Positions 34,845-43,566 of a stretch of DNA of 64,000 bases are shown here, one piece after another. The position numbers were made by a program, and so were the translations under genes. Position 1 is the stretch's first letter. Each line of letters begins with the position of its first letter. Source of the DNA: Aeromicrobium massiliense JC14 (GTDB lineage: Bacteria > Actinomycetota > Actinomycetes > Propionibacteriales > Nocardioidaceae); the NCBI RefSeq assembly GCF_000312105.1, contig NZ_HE978636.1, positions 335,290 to 399,289 of the forward strand, written 5' to 3'. The notes beneath the pieces are model-generated. The model saw only the letters and a program-made list of their open reading frames with translations, ran no database searches and had not been told where the DNA came from.

Positions 34845-35398
34845 GCAAGCTCGTCGCGACGCCCGGCCAGACGGTCGGACCGTTCTTCCACTACGCACTG
34901 CCCTACGAGGGCTCGGACCAGCTGGTGCCGGTCGGCCGCGAGGGCGCGATCCGGCTGCACGGCACGGTCACGGACGGCGCCGGCGCGCCCGTCCCGGACG
35001 CCCTGCTCGAGCTGTGGCAGGCCGACCCCGAGGGACGCGTCGTGCAGGAGCCCGGCTCGCTGCACCGCGACCCGTGGACGTTCACCGGCTTCGGCCGGGC
35101 CGCCACCGACGCCACCGGCCACTACTCGTTCACGACGCTCGAGCCCGGGCCCACCGAGGCCGGGAAGCCAGCGTTCTTCGCCGTCGCGGTCTACGCCCGC
35201 GGGCTGCTGAACCGGCTGTTCACCCGCGCGTACGTGACCGCCGAGGACGGCTCGGTCGCCGACGACGCGCTGCTGACGTCGCTGGAGCCGGAGCGCCGCT
35301 CGACGCTGCTCACCACCCGCGAGGAGACCGGCTTCCGGTTCGACGTCCGGCTGCAGGGCGACGACGAGACCGTCTTCCTCACGTACCCCGGCCACTGA
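34841..35398 (+). CDS. pcaG: Protocatechuate 3,4-dioxygenase alpha subunit
   Basis: The 185-residue alpha chain, structurally like PcaH but without the iron ligands. It starts MSKLVATPGQTVGPFFHYALPYEG. The core is IRLHGTVTDGAGAPVPDALLELWQADPEGR, in outline, and the C-terminal stretch is VFLTYPGH. Its ATG overlaps the pcaH stop (ATGA), fitting equimolar production of the two chains. Confidence 0.95.
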   Translation: MSKLVATPGQTVGPFFHYALPYEGSDQLVPVGREGAIRLHGTVTDGAGAPVPDALLELWQADPEGRVVQEPGSLHRDPWTFTGFGRAATDATGHYSFTTLEPGPTEAGKPAFFAVAVYARGLLNRLFTRAYVTAEDGSVADDALLTSLEPERRSTLLTTREETGFRFDVRLQGDDETVFLTYPGH

Positions 35399-35415
35399 GC
35401 CAGCAGACTGTCCTC

Positions 35416-36651
35416 ATGGCCGACCTGTTCTGGCCCGGTGACGAGCACGCCGGCGACCTGTTCTCCGAGCCCGCCTTCCTGTCCGCGATGGTGCGGGTGG
35501 AGGCGGCGTGGCTGGCGACCCTCGTCGAGCACCGGCTGGTGCCGGTCGACGCCGCCGACGACCTCGAGGGGCTCGTCGGGCCCGACGACGTCGCCGAGGT
35601 CGCGGCCGGCGCGGAGTCCGGCGGCAACCCGGTCATCGGGCTGCTGAAGCTGCTGCGCTCGCGGGTCGAGCCTCGCAACGCCGCCGCCGCCCGCTGGATG
35701 CACCGCGGGCTCACCAGCCAGGACGTCCTGGACAACGCGCTCGTCCTGCTGGCCCGCGACGCGTCCGAGCGCGTGCTCGCCGAGACGCGCGGGCAGGTCG
35801 AGGCGCTGGCCACCCTGGTGCGCGAGCACCGGACGACGCCGGTCGCGGCCCGCACGCTCACCCAGCAGGCCGTCCCCATCACGTTCGGGCTCAAGGCCGC
35901 GACCTGGCTGGAGTCGGTCGTCGCCGCCGGACGCGGGCTGCGGGCCGTCGACGCCGGTGCCGCGGTGCAGGTCGGCGGGGCCGCGGGGTCGCTCGCCGCG
36001 TCGTCCGAGCTCGCCGCCCTGCAGGACGACCCGGACCCGGCCGGCCGCTCCCTCGCCCTGGTCGAGGCGTTCGCCGCCCGCCTCGGGCTGGCACCGGTCG
36101 CACCGTGGCACACCAGCCGCGGCCGGGTCACCGTGATCGGCGACGCGCTCGTCACCTGCACCGACGCGTGGGGCCGCATCGCCACGGACGTCGCGACCCT
36201 CGCGCGTCCCGAGCTCGGCGAGCTGCACGAGGCCACCGGCGGCGGGTCGTCGACCATGCCGCACAAGCAGAACCCTGTGCTGTCGGTGCTGCTGCGCCGG
36301 GCCGCGATCGCCGCTCCCCCGCTGGCCGCGACGCTGCACTCCGCGTCCGCGCTGAGCGTCGACGAACGTCCGGACGGCTCCTGGCACGTCGAGTGGGCGA
36401 CCCTGCGCACGCTCGCCCGCCGCACCGTCACCGCGTCCGTCCACGCCCGCAGCCTGCTGTCCGGCCTGCGCGTGGACGCCGAGGCCATGGCCGCCAACCT
36501 GACCGCGGCTGGCGACGCGCTGCTCGCCGAGCAGCGCTCGATCGCCGGGCTGCTCGACCGCGACCCGTCCCCCACCTACGCCGGCGCCACCGACCTGCTG
36601 GTCGACCGCGCCCTCGCCACCGCGACCGCCTACCTCGAGGAGACCTCGTGA
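35416..36651 (+). CDS. pcaB: 3-carboxy-cis,cis-muconate cycloisomerase
   Basis: Converts 3-carboxymuconate to 4-carboxymuconolactone. A member of the fumarase/aspartase superfamily, 411 residues, with the signature GGGSSTMPHKQNPVLSVLL and the helper stretches RWMHRGLTSQDVLDNAL and TLTQQAVPITFGLKAATWL. The ATG at 35416 is the natural start; the frame upstream runs antisense-like through pcaG. It follows pcaG by 17 nt and its stop overlaps pcaL (GTGA). Confidence 0.94.
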   Translation: MADLFWPGDEHAGDLFSEPAFLSAMVRVEAAWLATLVEHRLVPVDAADDLEGLVGPDDVAEVAAGAESGGNPVIGLLKLLRSRVEPRNAAAARWMHRGLTSQDVLDNALVLLARDASERVLAETRGQVEALATLVREHRTTPVAARTLTQQAVPITFGLKAATWLESVVAAGRGLRAVDAGAAVQVGGAAGSLAASSELAALQDDPDPAGRSLALVEAFAARLGLAPVAPWHTSRGRVTVIGDALVTCTDAWGRIATDVATLARPELGELHEATGGGSSTMPHKQNPVLSVLLRRAAIAAPPLAATLHSASALSVDERPDGSWHVEWATLRTLARRTVTASVHARSLLSGLRVDAEAMAANLTAAGDALLAEQRSIAGLLDRDPSPTYAGATDLLVDRALATATAYLEETS

Positions 36652-37799
36652 CCGACCTGCGCCTGACCGCCGTCCAGCTGAGCGAGCCCGGATCGGGGCC
36701 GCTGCTGGTGCTGGGTCCGTCGCTCGGCACCTCGGTCGAGGCGCTGTGGGCCCCGGTGGTCTCCCGGCTGGCCGACTCGTTCCACCTGGTCGGCTGGGAC
36801 CTGCCCGGGCACGGACGCTCCGAGGCCCCGGCCGGCACGTTCTCGGTGGCCGACCTCGCCGCCGCCGTGCTGGACGTCGTCGACCGCGCGGCCGGCCCGG
36901 GCGCCCCGTTCGCCTATGCCGGCGTCTCGCTCGGTGGGGCCGTCGGCCTGCAGCTGCTGCTCGACGCCCCGGACCGCGTCACGTCCGCCGCCGTCCTGTG
37001 CACCGGCGCGAAGATCGGCACGGCGGAGTCGTGGGCCGAGCGCGCCGAGCAGGTGCGCTCGTCCGGCACCCCGCGCATGGTCGAGGGCTCGGCCAAGCGT
37101 TGGTTCGCGCCCGGCTTCATCGAGCGCAAGCCCGAGCGGACGACCGCGCTCCTGCACTCGCTGCAGGACGCGGACTCCGAGGGCTACTCGCTGGCCTGCG
37201 AGGCACTGGCGGCGTTCGACGTCCGCGACCGGCTCGGCGAGATCGCGACCCCGGTGCTCGCGGTGGCCGGCTCGGCCGACGAGCCCACCCCACCGGCGTC
37301 GCTGGCCGAGATCGCGGACGGCGTCCAGTCCGGACGCCTGGTCGTGCTCGACGACGTCGCACACCTGGCCCCAGCCGAGAACCCCGACGCCGTCGCGGCG
37401 CTGCTGCAGGCCCACCTGCAGACCACGGACGCCGACCGTCACGCGTCCGGCATGAAGGTGCGTCGCGCGGTGCTCGGCGACGCCCACGTCGACCGCGCCA
37501 ACGCCGGCATTATCGACCTGACCCGCGAGTTCCAGGACATGATCACCCGCTACGCCTGGGGCGAGATCTGGACCCGCCCGGGCCTGCAGCGCCGTGACCG
37601 CTCGCTGATCACCATGACCGCGCTCGTCGCGCTCGGCCACCACGAGGAGCTGGCGATGCACGTGCGCGCCGCCCGCCGCAACGGCCTGAGCGTGGACGAG
37701 ATCAAGGAGCTGCTGCTGCAGACCGCGATCTACTGCGGCGTCCCCGCGGCCAACACCGCCTTCCGCATCGCCACCCAGGCGCTCGCCGACGAGGAGTAG
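36648..37799 (+). CDS. pcaL: Fused beta-ketoadipate enol-lactone hydrolase / 4-carboxymuconolactone decarboxylase (PcaL)
   Basis: A 383-residue fusion doing two successive steps to beta-ketoadipate. Residues 1-250 are an alpha/beta hydrolase (PcaD): nucleophile serine in FAYAGVSLGGAVGLQLL, oxyanion region LGPSLGTS, acid residue in AVAGSADEPTPP and histidine in VVLDDVAHLAPAENP. Residues about 263-383 are the AhpD-like decarboxylase (PcaC): MKVRRAVLGDAHVDRA, EIWTRPGLQRRDRSLITMTALVALGHHEELAMHV in outline. Such fusions occur in Streptomyces and Rhodococcus. pcaIJF are not in the window. The 3' end is part of a 29-bp repeat. Confidence 0.95.
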   Translation: MTDLRLTAVQLSEPGSGPLLVLGPSLGTSVEALWAPVVSRLADSFHLVGWDLPGHGRSEAPAGTFSVADLAAAVLDVVDRAAGPGAPFAYAGVSLGGAVGLQLLLDAPDRVTSAAVLCTGAKIGTAESWAERAEQVRSSGTPRMVEGSAKRWFAPGFIERKPERTTALLHSLQDADSEGYSLACEALAAFDVRDRLGEIATPVLAVAGSADEPTPPASLAEIADGVQSGRLVVLDDVAHLAPAENPDAVAALLQAHLQTTDADRHASGMKVRRAVLGDAHVDRANAGIIDLTREFQDMITRYAWGEIWTRPGLQRRDRSLITMTALVALGHHEELAMHVRAARRNGLSVDEIKELLLQTAIYCGVPAANTAFRIATQALADEE

Positions 37800-37801
37800 A
37801 G
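37773..37801 (+). repeat. Left copy of a 29-bp direct repeat (3' end of pcaL)
   Basis: It covers the codons for TQALADEE, the pcaL stop and two further bases. The right copy at 38894-38922 matches 27 of 29 bases; both differences are synonymous in the pcaL frame. An inverted pair continues just outside: CGGGCCCTGCCT at 37808-37819 against AGGCAGGGACCCG at 38921-38933. This resembles an attachment-site duplication at a gene end. Confidence 0.7.
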
Positions 37802-37841
37802 AACTCTCGGGCCCTGCCTGCGCATCGCGACGGTCCTGTCT

Positions 37842-38801
37842 TCACAGAGGCGCTTCAATCGCGCCTTCGTGCGGCTTCGGCAGCGGCGGCGCCCCACCCG
37901 CCTGCCTGTAGCCGTCGGCAGTCTGGGCCGCGCCTCCCGGCCGTACTCGTATGGTCAAGGTCCGTCGATGAAGATGAGTCTTGTCGACAATCGGGCGCGG
38001 ATCCATCCCCACGTAGCGCGACAGCTCGATCACGAGAGCGTCTGACACATCTAGCAAAGGCGCGACGGTCGCCACCACGAGCTCGCGCGGGTCTCCCTCT
38101 TCGAGGCCGGCTACAAGCCATCCGCGACCATGCGCTGCCCCGGAGAAAAGCGGCCAGAGCGACTGCTGGTTCGGGACGAACCGAGGGCCCTCCAGGGCCA
38201 CGTTGGGCCGCAGTACTGACTTGGCACCTCCATAGGTCACCTGTCGCGTGTCCTGGGCCCGTTCCGCTCCTTTGGCGGTCAGGGAGAATCCGGCGCGCGT
38301 CATGAGTCGTTTAGCCGTTTGGCGTCCGCTAACTAAGCGGTCCCGTTCTTGTGCCGCCACGTTCTCCTGGAAAGTGTCGAGCACATGAGGGGACTCCTGA
38401 GTCTCGTCAAGCATCCGGCCAGCCCACCGCGCCATCCGCTGTTCGAAACTGACCTCAACGTCCACGAGCCAGCACGTCTGAACCACACAGTCGTAGATGG
38501 ATCGACCGATGGTCATCGCTGGCATCGGCAGGAGCTCTCCGCCCTGCATGAGCACGCGCAGGCCCACTAGGTGCTCGTGAGCAGCCGTCAGGTTAAGTAC
38601 ACACGCCCGCCCCGTCCACCACCTCAGACCATCGACATCGTTCTTTGTGGCTCGGGCGCGGAACTCATCAAGATCCCGAGCGGCCACAGTCCCAGGTCGT
38701 GGATGCGTAGCTCGTTGCTGCACCTCAGGGAGGAAAGCTGAAAGATGCTGAAGCTGGAAGCCAATGACTCGGTCGACCAGTTCGGGGATGGGACGGTTCA
38801 C
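37842..38801 (-). CDS. Protein of unknown function in the pcaL-end insertion
   Basis: A 319-residue, largely helical soluble protein that I do not recognise with confidence. It contains MTIGRSIYDCVVQTCWLVDVEVSFEQRMARWAGRML, in outline. This looks like a motif I remember in uncharacterised DUF5677-like proteins, and LFSGAAHGRGW holds a conserved-looking His. The C-terminus is basic, then Pro/Gly-rich. The GTG has TGAGGATG upstream. Codon use includes AAA, CGA and AGA-type codons rare in the neighbours, indicating recent transfer. A role in defence or stress is conceivable from the mobile context, but nothing in the sequence shows it. Confidence 0.6.
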   Translation of the reverse strand: MNRPIPELVDRVIGFQLQHLSAFLPEVQQRATHPRPGTVAARDLDEFRARATKNDVDGLRWWTGRACVLNLTAAHEHLVGLRVLMQGGELLPMPAMTIGRSIYDCVVQTCWLVDVEVSFEQRMARWAGRMLDETQESPHVLDTFQENVAAQERDRLVSGRQTAKRLMTRAGFSLTAKGAERAQDTRQVTYGGAKSVLRPNVALEGPRFVPNQQSLWPLFSGAAHGRGWLVAGLEEGDPRELVVATVAPLLDVSDALVIELSRYVGMDPRPIVDKTHLHRRTLTIRVRPGGAAQTADGYRQAGGAPPLPKPHEGAIEAPL

Positions 38802-38893
38802 TCAGACATCCTCACGCGCTCCTGGGTCTCAACACGCGAGAATCCGTCGAGGCGGTGAAGGTCGGATACCCACAGCCCGGTCTGTGCGCTCCG

Positions 38894-38922
38894 ACCCAGG
38901 CCCTCGCTGACGAGGAGTAGAG
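38894..38922 (+). repeat. Right copy of the 29-bp direct repeat
   Basis: It re-encodes TQALADEE and a stop with two synonymous changes relative to the pcaL end at 37773-37801. The bases between the unknown gene and this repeat (38802-38893) hold no gene that I can support. Confidence 0.7.
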
Positions 38923-38971
38923 GCAGGGACCCGTCGACGCGCTCGCGGGGGTGTGCTGGACCGGCAGACGA

Positions 38972-39154
38972 CTAGCGGGCTCCGGGCACCTTACGTCGCC
39001 GACGGCCGATGAGCTCGGTCACGGCGACCCCGAGCAGGAGGCCGCCCGTGCCGGCCACGCCGAGCCAGACGATGTCCCCGAAGCTCTCGGAGGCGAAGAT
39101 CAGGCCGAGCCAGAACATGCCGAGGGCGAGGAGGATGGCGTTGGCGGTCTTCAT
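38972..39154 (-). CDS. Small two-span membrane protein
   Basis: A 60-residue protein starting MKTANAILLALGMFWLGLIF with two hydrophobic spans (about 5-20 and 28-47), separated by ASESFGDI. It ends in a basic cytoplasmic tail, ELIGRRRRKVPGAR. The ATG has GGGGGAGGAT about 8 nt upstream, a strong ribosome binding site that supports it as a real gene. It follows the AEC transporter gene on the same strand. I recognise no family; with the positive-inside rule both ends are cytoplasmic. Confidence 0.65.
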   Translation of the reverse strand: MKTANAILLALGMFWLGLIFASESFGDIVWLGVAGTGGLLLGVAVTELIGRRRRKVPGAR

Positions 39155-39225
39155 GTCCGCATCCTCCCCCTCCGAGGGGAGCGGCACAGTGCTCAGCGTC
39201 GGGAAGGCACTCCGCCATGGACGCC

Positions 39226-40113
39226 TCACCACAGGACGATGCCGGTGGCCACCAGGGTGCTGAGCAGGATGGAGCCGACGAGGGCCTGGCTGGCGAGGTC
39301 GGTGTCGAGCTCGTGGCGGGCCGAGAACGTCACGACGACGAACCCGACCGGGGCGGCGCCGAGCAGCACGAGGACGCCGGCGTCGGCGCCGTCGAGACCG
39401 AGCGCCAGGACGATCGCGGTGGCGACCACGAGCCCGAGCGTCACGCGGACGAGCCCGAGCCGGCCGGCCGCGCCGAGCAGCCGACGGGTCGGGCGGAACA
39501 TCACGCCCGCGCCGACCGCGACGAGCATCGGGCTGGCGGCGGCGAAGAAGGCGGTCAGGTCGTCGACGGCGCCCGGCAGCTCGCGCCCGGCCAGGCTGAG
39601 CCCGATGCCCACGACGGTGGCGTAGAGCGGCGGGGTCCGCAGCACCGCGAAGACGGCCGGCTCGGTCCGCGGCGCCGGGCTCGACCGGGCCGCGATCAGG
39701 TGGACGACGGTGAGGACGAGCAGGCTGTGCACCGCGTCGAACGCGGCCAGCCGGGCCACACCGGCGGCACCGTACGCGGCGGCGACGAAGGGCAGCGCGA
39801 AGGCGGCGTTGACCACCATGAGCGACATGACGACGACGGTCGCCTCCGACCGGTCCCGTCCGCGGGCGGCGACCCGTCCGGCGACGTACCCGAGCGCGAC
39901 CATGACGACCGCGGCCAGCGGGAACACCGCGATCTCGCGGGTCAGCTCGACGTCCGCCAGCGACCTCAGGATCAGCGCGGGCATGCAGACGTACAGGTTG
40001 AGCAGCAGCAGGAAGCGGCCGTCGGCCTCGCGGGCGACGCCCGCCTGCCGCAGCCACCACCCGCAGACCAGCCCGGCCAGGACCGGGGCCAGCGCGCTCA
40101 GCGACGCGAGCAC
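39226..40113 (-). CDS. AEC (auxin efflux carrier) family transporter
   Basis: A 295-residue membrane protein with about ten spans in two five-span halves, as in the AEC family, which moves small organic acids such as malate or malonate. It starts MLASLSALAPVLAGLVCGWWLRQAG. LLLLNLYVCMPALILRSLADV and VVVNAAFALPFVAAAYG are conserved-looking stretches. It lies 22 nt after aroQ in the dctQMP-to-aroQ gene string and may export or import a pathway acid (inference). Confidence 0.82.
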   Translation of the reverse strand: MLASLSALAPVLAGLVCGWWLRQAGVAREADGRFLLLLNLYVCMPALILRSLADVELTREIAVFPLAAVVMVALGYVAGRVAARGRDRSEATVVVMSLMVVNAAFALPFVAAAYGAAGVARLAAFDAVHSLLVLTVVHLIAARSSPAPRTEPAVFAVLRTPPLYATVVGIGLSLAGRELPGAVDDLTAFFAAASPMLVAVGAGVMFRPTRRLLGAAGRLGLVRVTLGLVVATAIVLALGLDGADAGVLVLLGAAPVGFVVVTFSARHELDTDLASQALVGSILLSTLVATGIVLW

Positions 40114-40135
40114 GTGGCGCCGGTGCCTCCCCGGC

Positions 40136-40594
40136 TCACTCGGCCGGCCGCGCGGCGTCGTGCAGCGCGCGGATCGCCAGGTCGTAGCCCAGCGGCCCGA
40201 GCCCGACGACCACGCCGCGCGCGACGCCGCTCAGGTACGAGCGGTGCCGGAACTCCTCGCGGGCGTGGACGTTCGTCAGGTGCACCTCGATCATCGGCAC
40301 CTCCGCCCCCACGACCGCGTCGCGCAGCGCGACGGACGTGTGCGTGTACGCCCCGGCGTTGAGCACGACGCCGACGCTGCGTCCGGCGGCCACCTCGACG
40401 CCGCACTCGTGCAGCCAGGTGACGAGCTCGCCCTCGTGGTTGCTCTGCCGGAAGTCGAGCTCGAGCCCGAGCTCGCCGGCGAAGGCACGGCAGCGCTGCT
40501 CGACGTCGGCCAGCGTGGCGTGGCCGTAGACGGCGGGCTCCCGCTTGCCGAGCAGGTTGAGGTTCGGTCCGTTGAGGACGTGGACGACGGTCAT
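40136..40594 (-). CDS. aroQ: Type II 3-dehydroquinate dehydratase
   Basis: Interconverts 3-dehydroquinate and 3-dehydroshikimate; in this context the catabolic direction. The 152-residue protein starts [24 protein letters not shown] with the catalytic arginine and tyrosine. The substrate loop is [33 protein letters not shown] carries the Asn/Ala-Gly-Ala-Tyr motif, and [20 protein letters not shown] the catalytic His. GGAAGGGA lies before the ATG. It takes quinate-derived dehydroquinate from the dehydrogenases to the QsuB substrate. Confidence 0.95.
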   Translation of the reverse strand: MTVVHVLNGPNLNLLGKREPAVYGHATLADVEQRCRAFAGELGLELDFRQSNHEGELVTWLHECGVEVAAGRSVGVVLNAGAYTHTSVALRDAVVGAEVPMIEVHLTNVHAREEFRHRSYLSGVARGVVVGLGPLGYDLAIRALHDAARPAE

Positions 40595-40613
40595 GGCGGT
40601 CCCTTCCGTGCGG

Positions 40614-41483
40614 TCAGCCGGCGTCGCCGCCGGCGACCAGGTGGTCGAAGTGCTCGTGCATGCGGGCGGCGTCCGGCTCGAGCCCGGTGATGAGCCGGAT
40701 GCTCTCGACCGCCTGCCCGACGGCCATGGCGCCGCCGTCCAGCGTCGCGAGCCCGCGGGCACGGGCCTGGCGCACCAGCTCGGTCTCGAGCGGGCGGTAG
40801 ACGACCTCCGCCAGCCAGGCGTCGGCCGCCAGCAGCGACACGTCCAGCGCCACGCCGGGGTGCTCGCGCATCCCCACGGGGGTCACGTGGACGACGCCCT
40901 CCGCCTGCGCCAGCCGGCCGTCCAGGTCGCCCTCGGACGATCGGATGCGGCCGGTGCCGTCCGCGAACCGGTCGACGAGGCGCTGGGTCGCGGCCTCGCT
41001 GCGGTCGTGCACGACGACCTCGTCGAAGCCCAGGTCGAGCAGCGCGCACGCCGTCGCGAGGCCCGCGCCGCCGGCGCCGACCTGCAGGACGGTGCCGCGC
41101 GGCCGGTCGCCGAGGAACTCCTCGAGCCCGGCCCGGAACCCGGCGTAGTCGGTGTTGTGCGCGACCCGTCGCCCGCCGGACAGCAGCACGAGGTTGGCCG
41201 CGCCGATGCGCCGCACCTCGTCACTGGCCTCGTCGACGTGCTGCAGGACGTCCTGCTTGAACGGGTGCGTGACGTTGGTGGCGTCGAAGCCGGCCTTCTC
41301 GAGCCTGGTCAGCTGCGCGCCGAGGTCGACGTCCGGCTCGTCGATGAGGTCGAGGATCTCGTACTCGTACGGCAGTCCGAGGCGCTCGGCCTCGCGGACG
41401 TGCATCGCCGGCGTGAGCGAGGGGCCGATGCCGTGGCCGAGCAGGCCCACCCGGAACTGTCGCGTCCCCGGTGCCGCGGTCAT
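40614..41483 (-). CDS. Second shikimate/quinate dehydrogenase
   Basis: A 289-residue AroE-family enzyme, starting [27 protein letters not shown] after a short tail. The catalytic lysine is in [19 protein letters not shown] and the aspartate in [10 protein letters not shown]. The nucleotide loop is [21 protein letters not shown]. It shares the [13 protein letters not shown] start with the enzyme at 29857-30726 but is encoded in the TRAP operon. Perhaps the two prefer quinate and shikimate respectively (inference). The ATG overlaps the stop of the phosphotriesterase-family gene (ATGA). Confidence 0.87.
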   Translation of the reverse strand: MTAAPGTRQFRVGLLGHGIGPSLTPAMHVREAERLGLPYEYEILDLIDEPDVDLGAQLTRLEKAGFDATNVTHPFKQDVLQHVDEASDEVRRIGAANLVLLSGGRRVAHNTDYAGFRAGLEEFLGDRPRGTVLQVGAGGAGLATACALLDLGFDEVVVHDRSEAATQRLVDRFADGTGRIRSSEGDLDGRLAQAEGVVHVTPVGMREHPGVALDVSLLAADAWLAEVVYRPLETELVRQARARGLATLDGGAMAVGQAVESIRLITGLEPDAARMHEHFDHLVAGGDAG

Positions 41484-42490
41484 CGCCGGTCCCCCGCGCC
41501 CACCGGCGTCAGCAGCCGGCGCGCGTTGTCGATCATCATCGTGTCCAGGTCCTCCTGACGGATCCCGCGCTCGAGCAGCTGCGGGACGATCCGTCGGCTC
41601 AGGTGGTCGTGCGTCCAGTGCGGGGTGTGCTCGCGGCGCCACGAGGGCGGCGTCACCCGGCTGAAGAACGCGCTGTCGTGCGACAGGACGAGCTGGGTCG
41701 CGTGCCCCCGGGCCACGAGCTCGACCACCAGGTCGATCCGGGCCGCGTCGCTGCCCATGTGCGCCATGCCGAACCGGTCGACGCCGAGCAGCACGCCGGT
41801 GTCGAGCAGCGCGAGCAGGTAGTCCAGCTCGGTGCTGTCGCCGCTGTGCCCGACGACCACGTGACCGGGGTCGACGTCGCGGTCGAGCAGGAACGCGACC
41901 TGGTCCAGGCCGTTGCGCTCGTGCGGGTTGCTGTGGGTCGTGATCGGCACGCCGGTCTCCCGGTGCACCGTCGCGGCCGCCTCCATCACCCGGGCGATGT
42001 CGGGCGTGACGCCCGGGGTGTCGGTGACGACCTTGAGCATCCCGGCCCGGACGCCGCTCGCGCCGATGCCCTCCGTGACGTCACGGCGGAACATCTCCAC
42101 GAGCGGGTCCGGCCCGCCGACCAGGCGGTCGGGCCCGTGGGTGCGGAAGAACGGCGGCAGCACCTCGTCGGCGTACCAGCCGGTCGAGGCGACCAGGTTC
42201 ACCCGCACCCGCTCGGCCACGCGTCCGACGAGGGACGTGTCGCGGCCGAGACCGGGCACGGTGAGGTCGACGACCGTCCGCACCCCGAGGTCGTACAGCT
42301 CCTCGAGGCCGGCCACGGCCCGCTCGACCGCGAGGTCCGCGTCCCACTCGGGGTGCGGGTACTCGCGGTCGAGCTCCGGGCTCAGCACGAACAGGTGCTC
42401 GTGCGTCAGCGTCCAGCCGAGGTCGTCGGCCTTCACGGCTCCCCGGTAGGTGGGGACGACGGCGCCCCGAGAAACGCCGTCCCGTGTCAC
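41480..42490 (-). CDS. Phosphotriesterase-family metal-dependent hydrolase
   Basis: A 336-residue amidohydrolase-superfamily enzyme. All ligands of the binuclear metal site can be placed: HXH in WTLTHEHLFV, the carboxylated lysine in RAGMLKVVTDTPG, histidines in PITTHSNPHERNG and VVGHSGDSTELDYL, and the aspartate in VLSHDSAFFS. Family members hydrolyse lactones or phosphotriesters. Inside a TRAP-aroE-aroQ operon a lactonase acting on quinate lactone or a related ester is a reasonable guess only. The GTG overlaps the dctP stop (GTGA), so it is firmly part of the operon. Confidence 0.83.
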   Translation of the reverse strand: MTRDGVSRGAVVPTYRGAVKADDLGWTLTHEHLFVLSPELDREYPHPEWDADLAVERAVAGLEELYDLGVRTVVDLTVPGLGRDTSLVGRVAERVRVNLVASTGWYADEVLPPFFRTHGPDRLVGGPDPLVEMFRRDVTEGIGASGVRAGMLKVVTDTPGVTPDIARVMEAAATVHRETGVPITTHSNPHERNGLDQVAFLLDRDVDPGHVVVGHSGDSTELDYLLALLDTGVLLGVDRFGMAHMGSDAARIDLVVELVARGHATQLVLSHDSAFFSRVTPPSWRREHTPHWTHDHLSRRIVPQLLERGIRQEDLDTMMIDNARRLLTPVGAGDRR

Positions 42491-43503
42491 TGCTGGGAGT
42501 CCTTGATCGACTCGTAGACGGCCAGCGAGTCGCCCTTCAGGTTCTCGCGGAACCAGGCGTCGGCCTGGGTCGAGAAGGCCTCGGTGTCGACGTCCTCGAC
42601 GACCTGGGTCTTGCCCTCGCTCTTGAAGCTGTCCAGGATCGTCTTCTCGGCGTCCTCGACGCAGCCCGGCATGTCCGCGACGGCCTTCGAGACCGCCTCG
42701 GTCAGCGCGTCCTGCTGCTCCTTGCTCAGCTCGTCGTACTTCGGGCCGGCGATGACCAGGTTGCTGTTGAGCTGGTGGTCGGACAGGCTCACGAACTTCT
42801 GCACCTCGTCGAGGTTCAGCGAGTCGATGTTGGTCAGCGGGTTCTCCTGGCCGTCGACGACGCCCTGCTGCAGCGACAGGTACAGCTCCTCGTACGCCAC
42901 CTCGGTGGCCTCCGCGCCGAGCGCCTTGGCGTTCAGCAGGAACTGCGGCGAGCCGGGGAAGCGCATGCGCAGGCCGTCGAGGTCGCCGGGCTCGCGGATC
43001 GCCTTGTTGGCGGTGAACTGACGGGCCCCGGCCGACCAGGCGCCGACCACGGTGACGCCCGAGGCGGACTTGAAGTCGTCCTTGAGCTTGGTGCCGCCCT
43101 CGCCGGTCATGAAGCCGTCGAGCGCCTCGGCGTCCGGGAAGGCGTAGGCCGCGTCCAGGACGCCGACCGGCTCGTGCACCGCGGCGAGCGCCGAGGCGCC
43201 CTGGATGTCGAGGTCGATGTCGCCGGACTGCACCGACGCGATGCGGTCGGCGTCGCCGCCCAGCTGGCTGGACGGGTAGATCTCGATCTTGAGGCCGACG
43301 TCCGCACCCTCGGCCTCGTCCTTGATGGTCTCGGCGCCGCACGCGTGCTGCGGCTGCTGCTCGGTGTAGCTGTGGGCCAGCTTGAGCGTGACCTCGTCGC
43401 CGGAGCCGCCGGACGACGAGTCGTCCCCGCCGCACGCGGCGAGCGCGAGCGGGAGGCACAGGATCGAGGCGAGGGCGGCCCGCCGGGTGGGGTTGAGCTT
43501 CAT
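42487..43503 (-). CDS. dctP: TRAP transporter solute-binding lipoprotein DctP
   Basis: The extracytoplasmic binding subunit of a TRAP carboxylate transporter, 338 residues. The lipoprotein signal ends in LALAACGGDDSSSGG. The conserved carboxylate-binding arginine is in LDGLRMRFPGSPQFLLNAKALGA, and SLQQGVVDGQENPLTNIDSLNL is the other family signature. The substrate is not readable, but the downstream aroE-like and aroQ genes suggest quinate or shikimate. GGAAGGAAG precedes the ATG. Order in the operon is Q-M-P. Confidence 0.92.
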   Translation of the reverse strand: MKLNPTRRAALASILCLPLALAACGGDDSSSGGSGDEVTLKLAHSYTEQQPQHACGAETIKDEAEGADVGLKIEIYPSSQLGGDADRIASVQSGDIDLDIQGASALAAVHEPVGVLDAAYAFPDAEALDGFMTGEGGTKLKDDFKSASGVTVVGAWSAGARQFTANKAIREPGDLDGLRMRFPGSPQFLLNAKALGAEATEVAYEELYLSLQQGVVDGQENPLTNIDSLNLDEVQKFVSLSDHQLNSNLVIAGPKYDELSKEQQDALTEAVSKAVADMPGCVEDAEKTILDSFKSEGKTQVVEDVDTEAFSTQADAWFRENLKGDSLAVYESIKDSQQ

Positions 43504-43566
43504 GGTTCTTCCTTCCTGGGGCGACCGGAGTCGGCGATGGGGTGGTGAGGGGAACGGGTGGAGCGA

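Larger units (their letters stand above)
37802..38922. mobile_element. Putative 1.1 kb single-gene insertion at the 3' end of pcaL
   Basis: The segment is bounded by the 29-bp direct repeat and holds one gene on the minus strand. Its base composition is clearly less GC-rich than the flanks, with many A/T-ending codons. The right repeat would restore the pcaL 3' end if the segment were removed. No integrase or transposase is inside, so it would need help in trans or be a remnant of a larger island. Confidence 0.5.

Noticed and set aside
35014..35415. Upstream extension of the pcaB frame
   Set aside because: It runs through pcaG in another frame with shadow composition; pcaB starts naturally at the ATG 35416.
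36648..37799. Sequencing error joining separate pcaD and pcaC genes
   Set aside because: The frame is continuous with a sensible linker near residue 255, and PcaL fusions are known in actinobacteria.
37802..38893. Insertion-sequence (transposase-bearing) element
   Set aside because: The only gene between the repeats shows no transposase or integrase motif, and a 29-bp gene-end duplication is much longer than normal target-site duplications.
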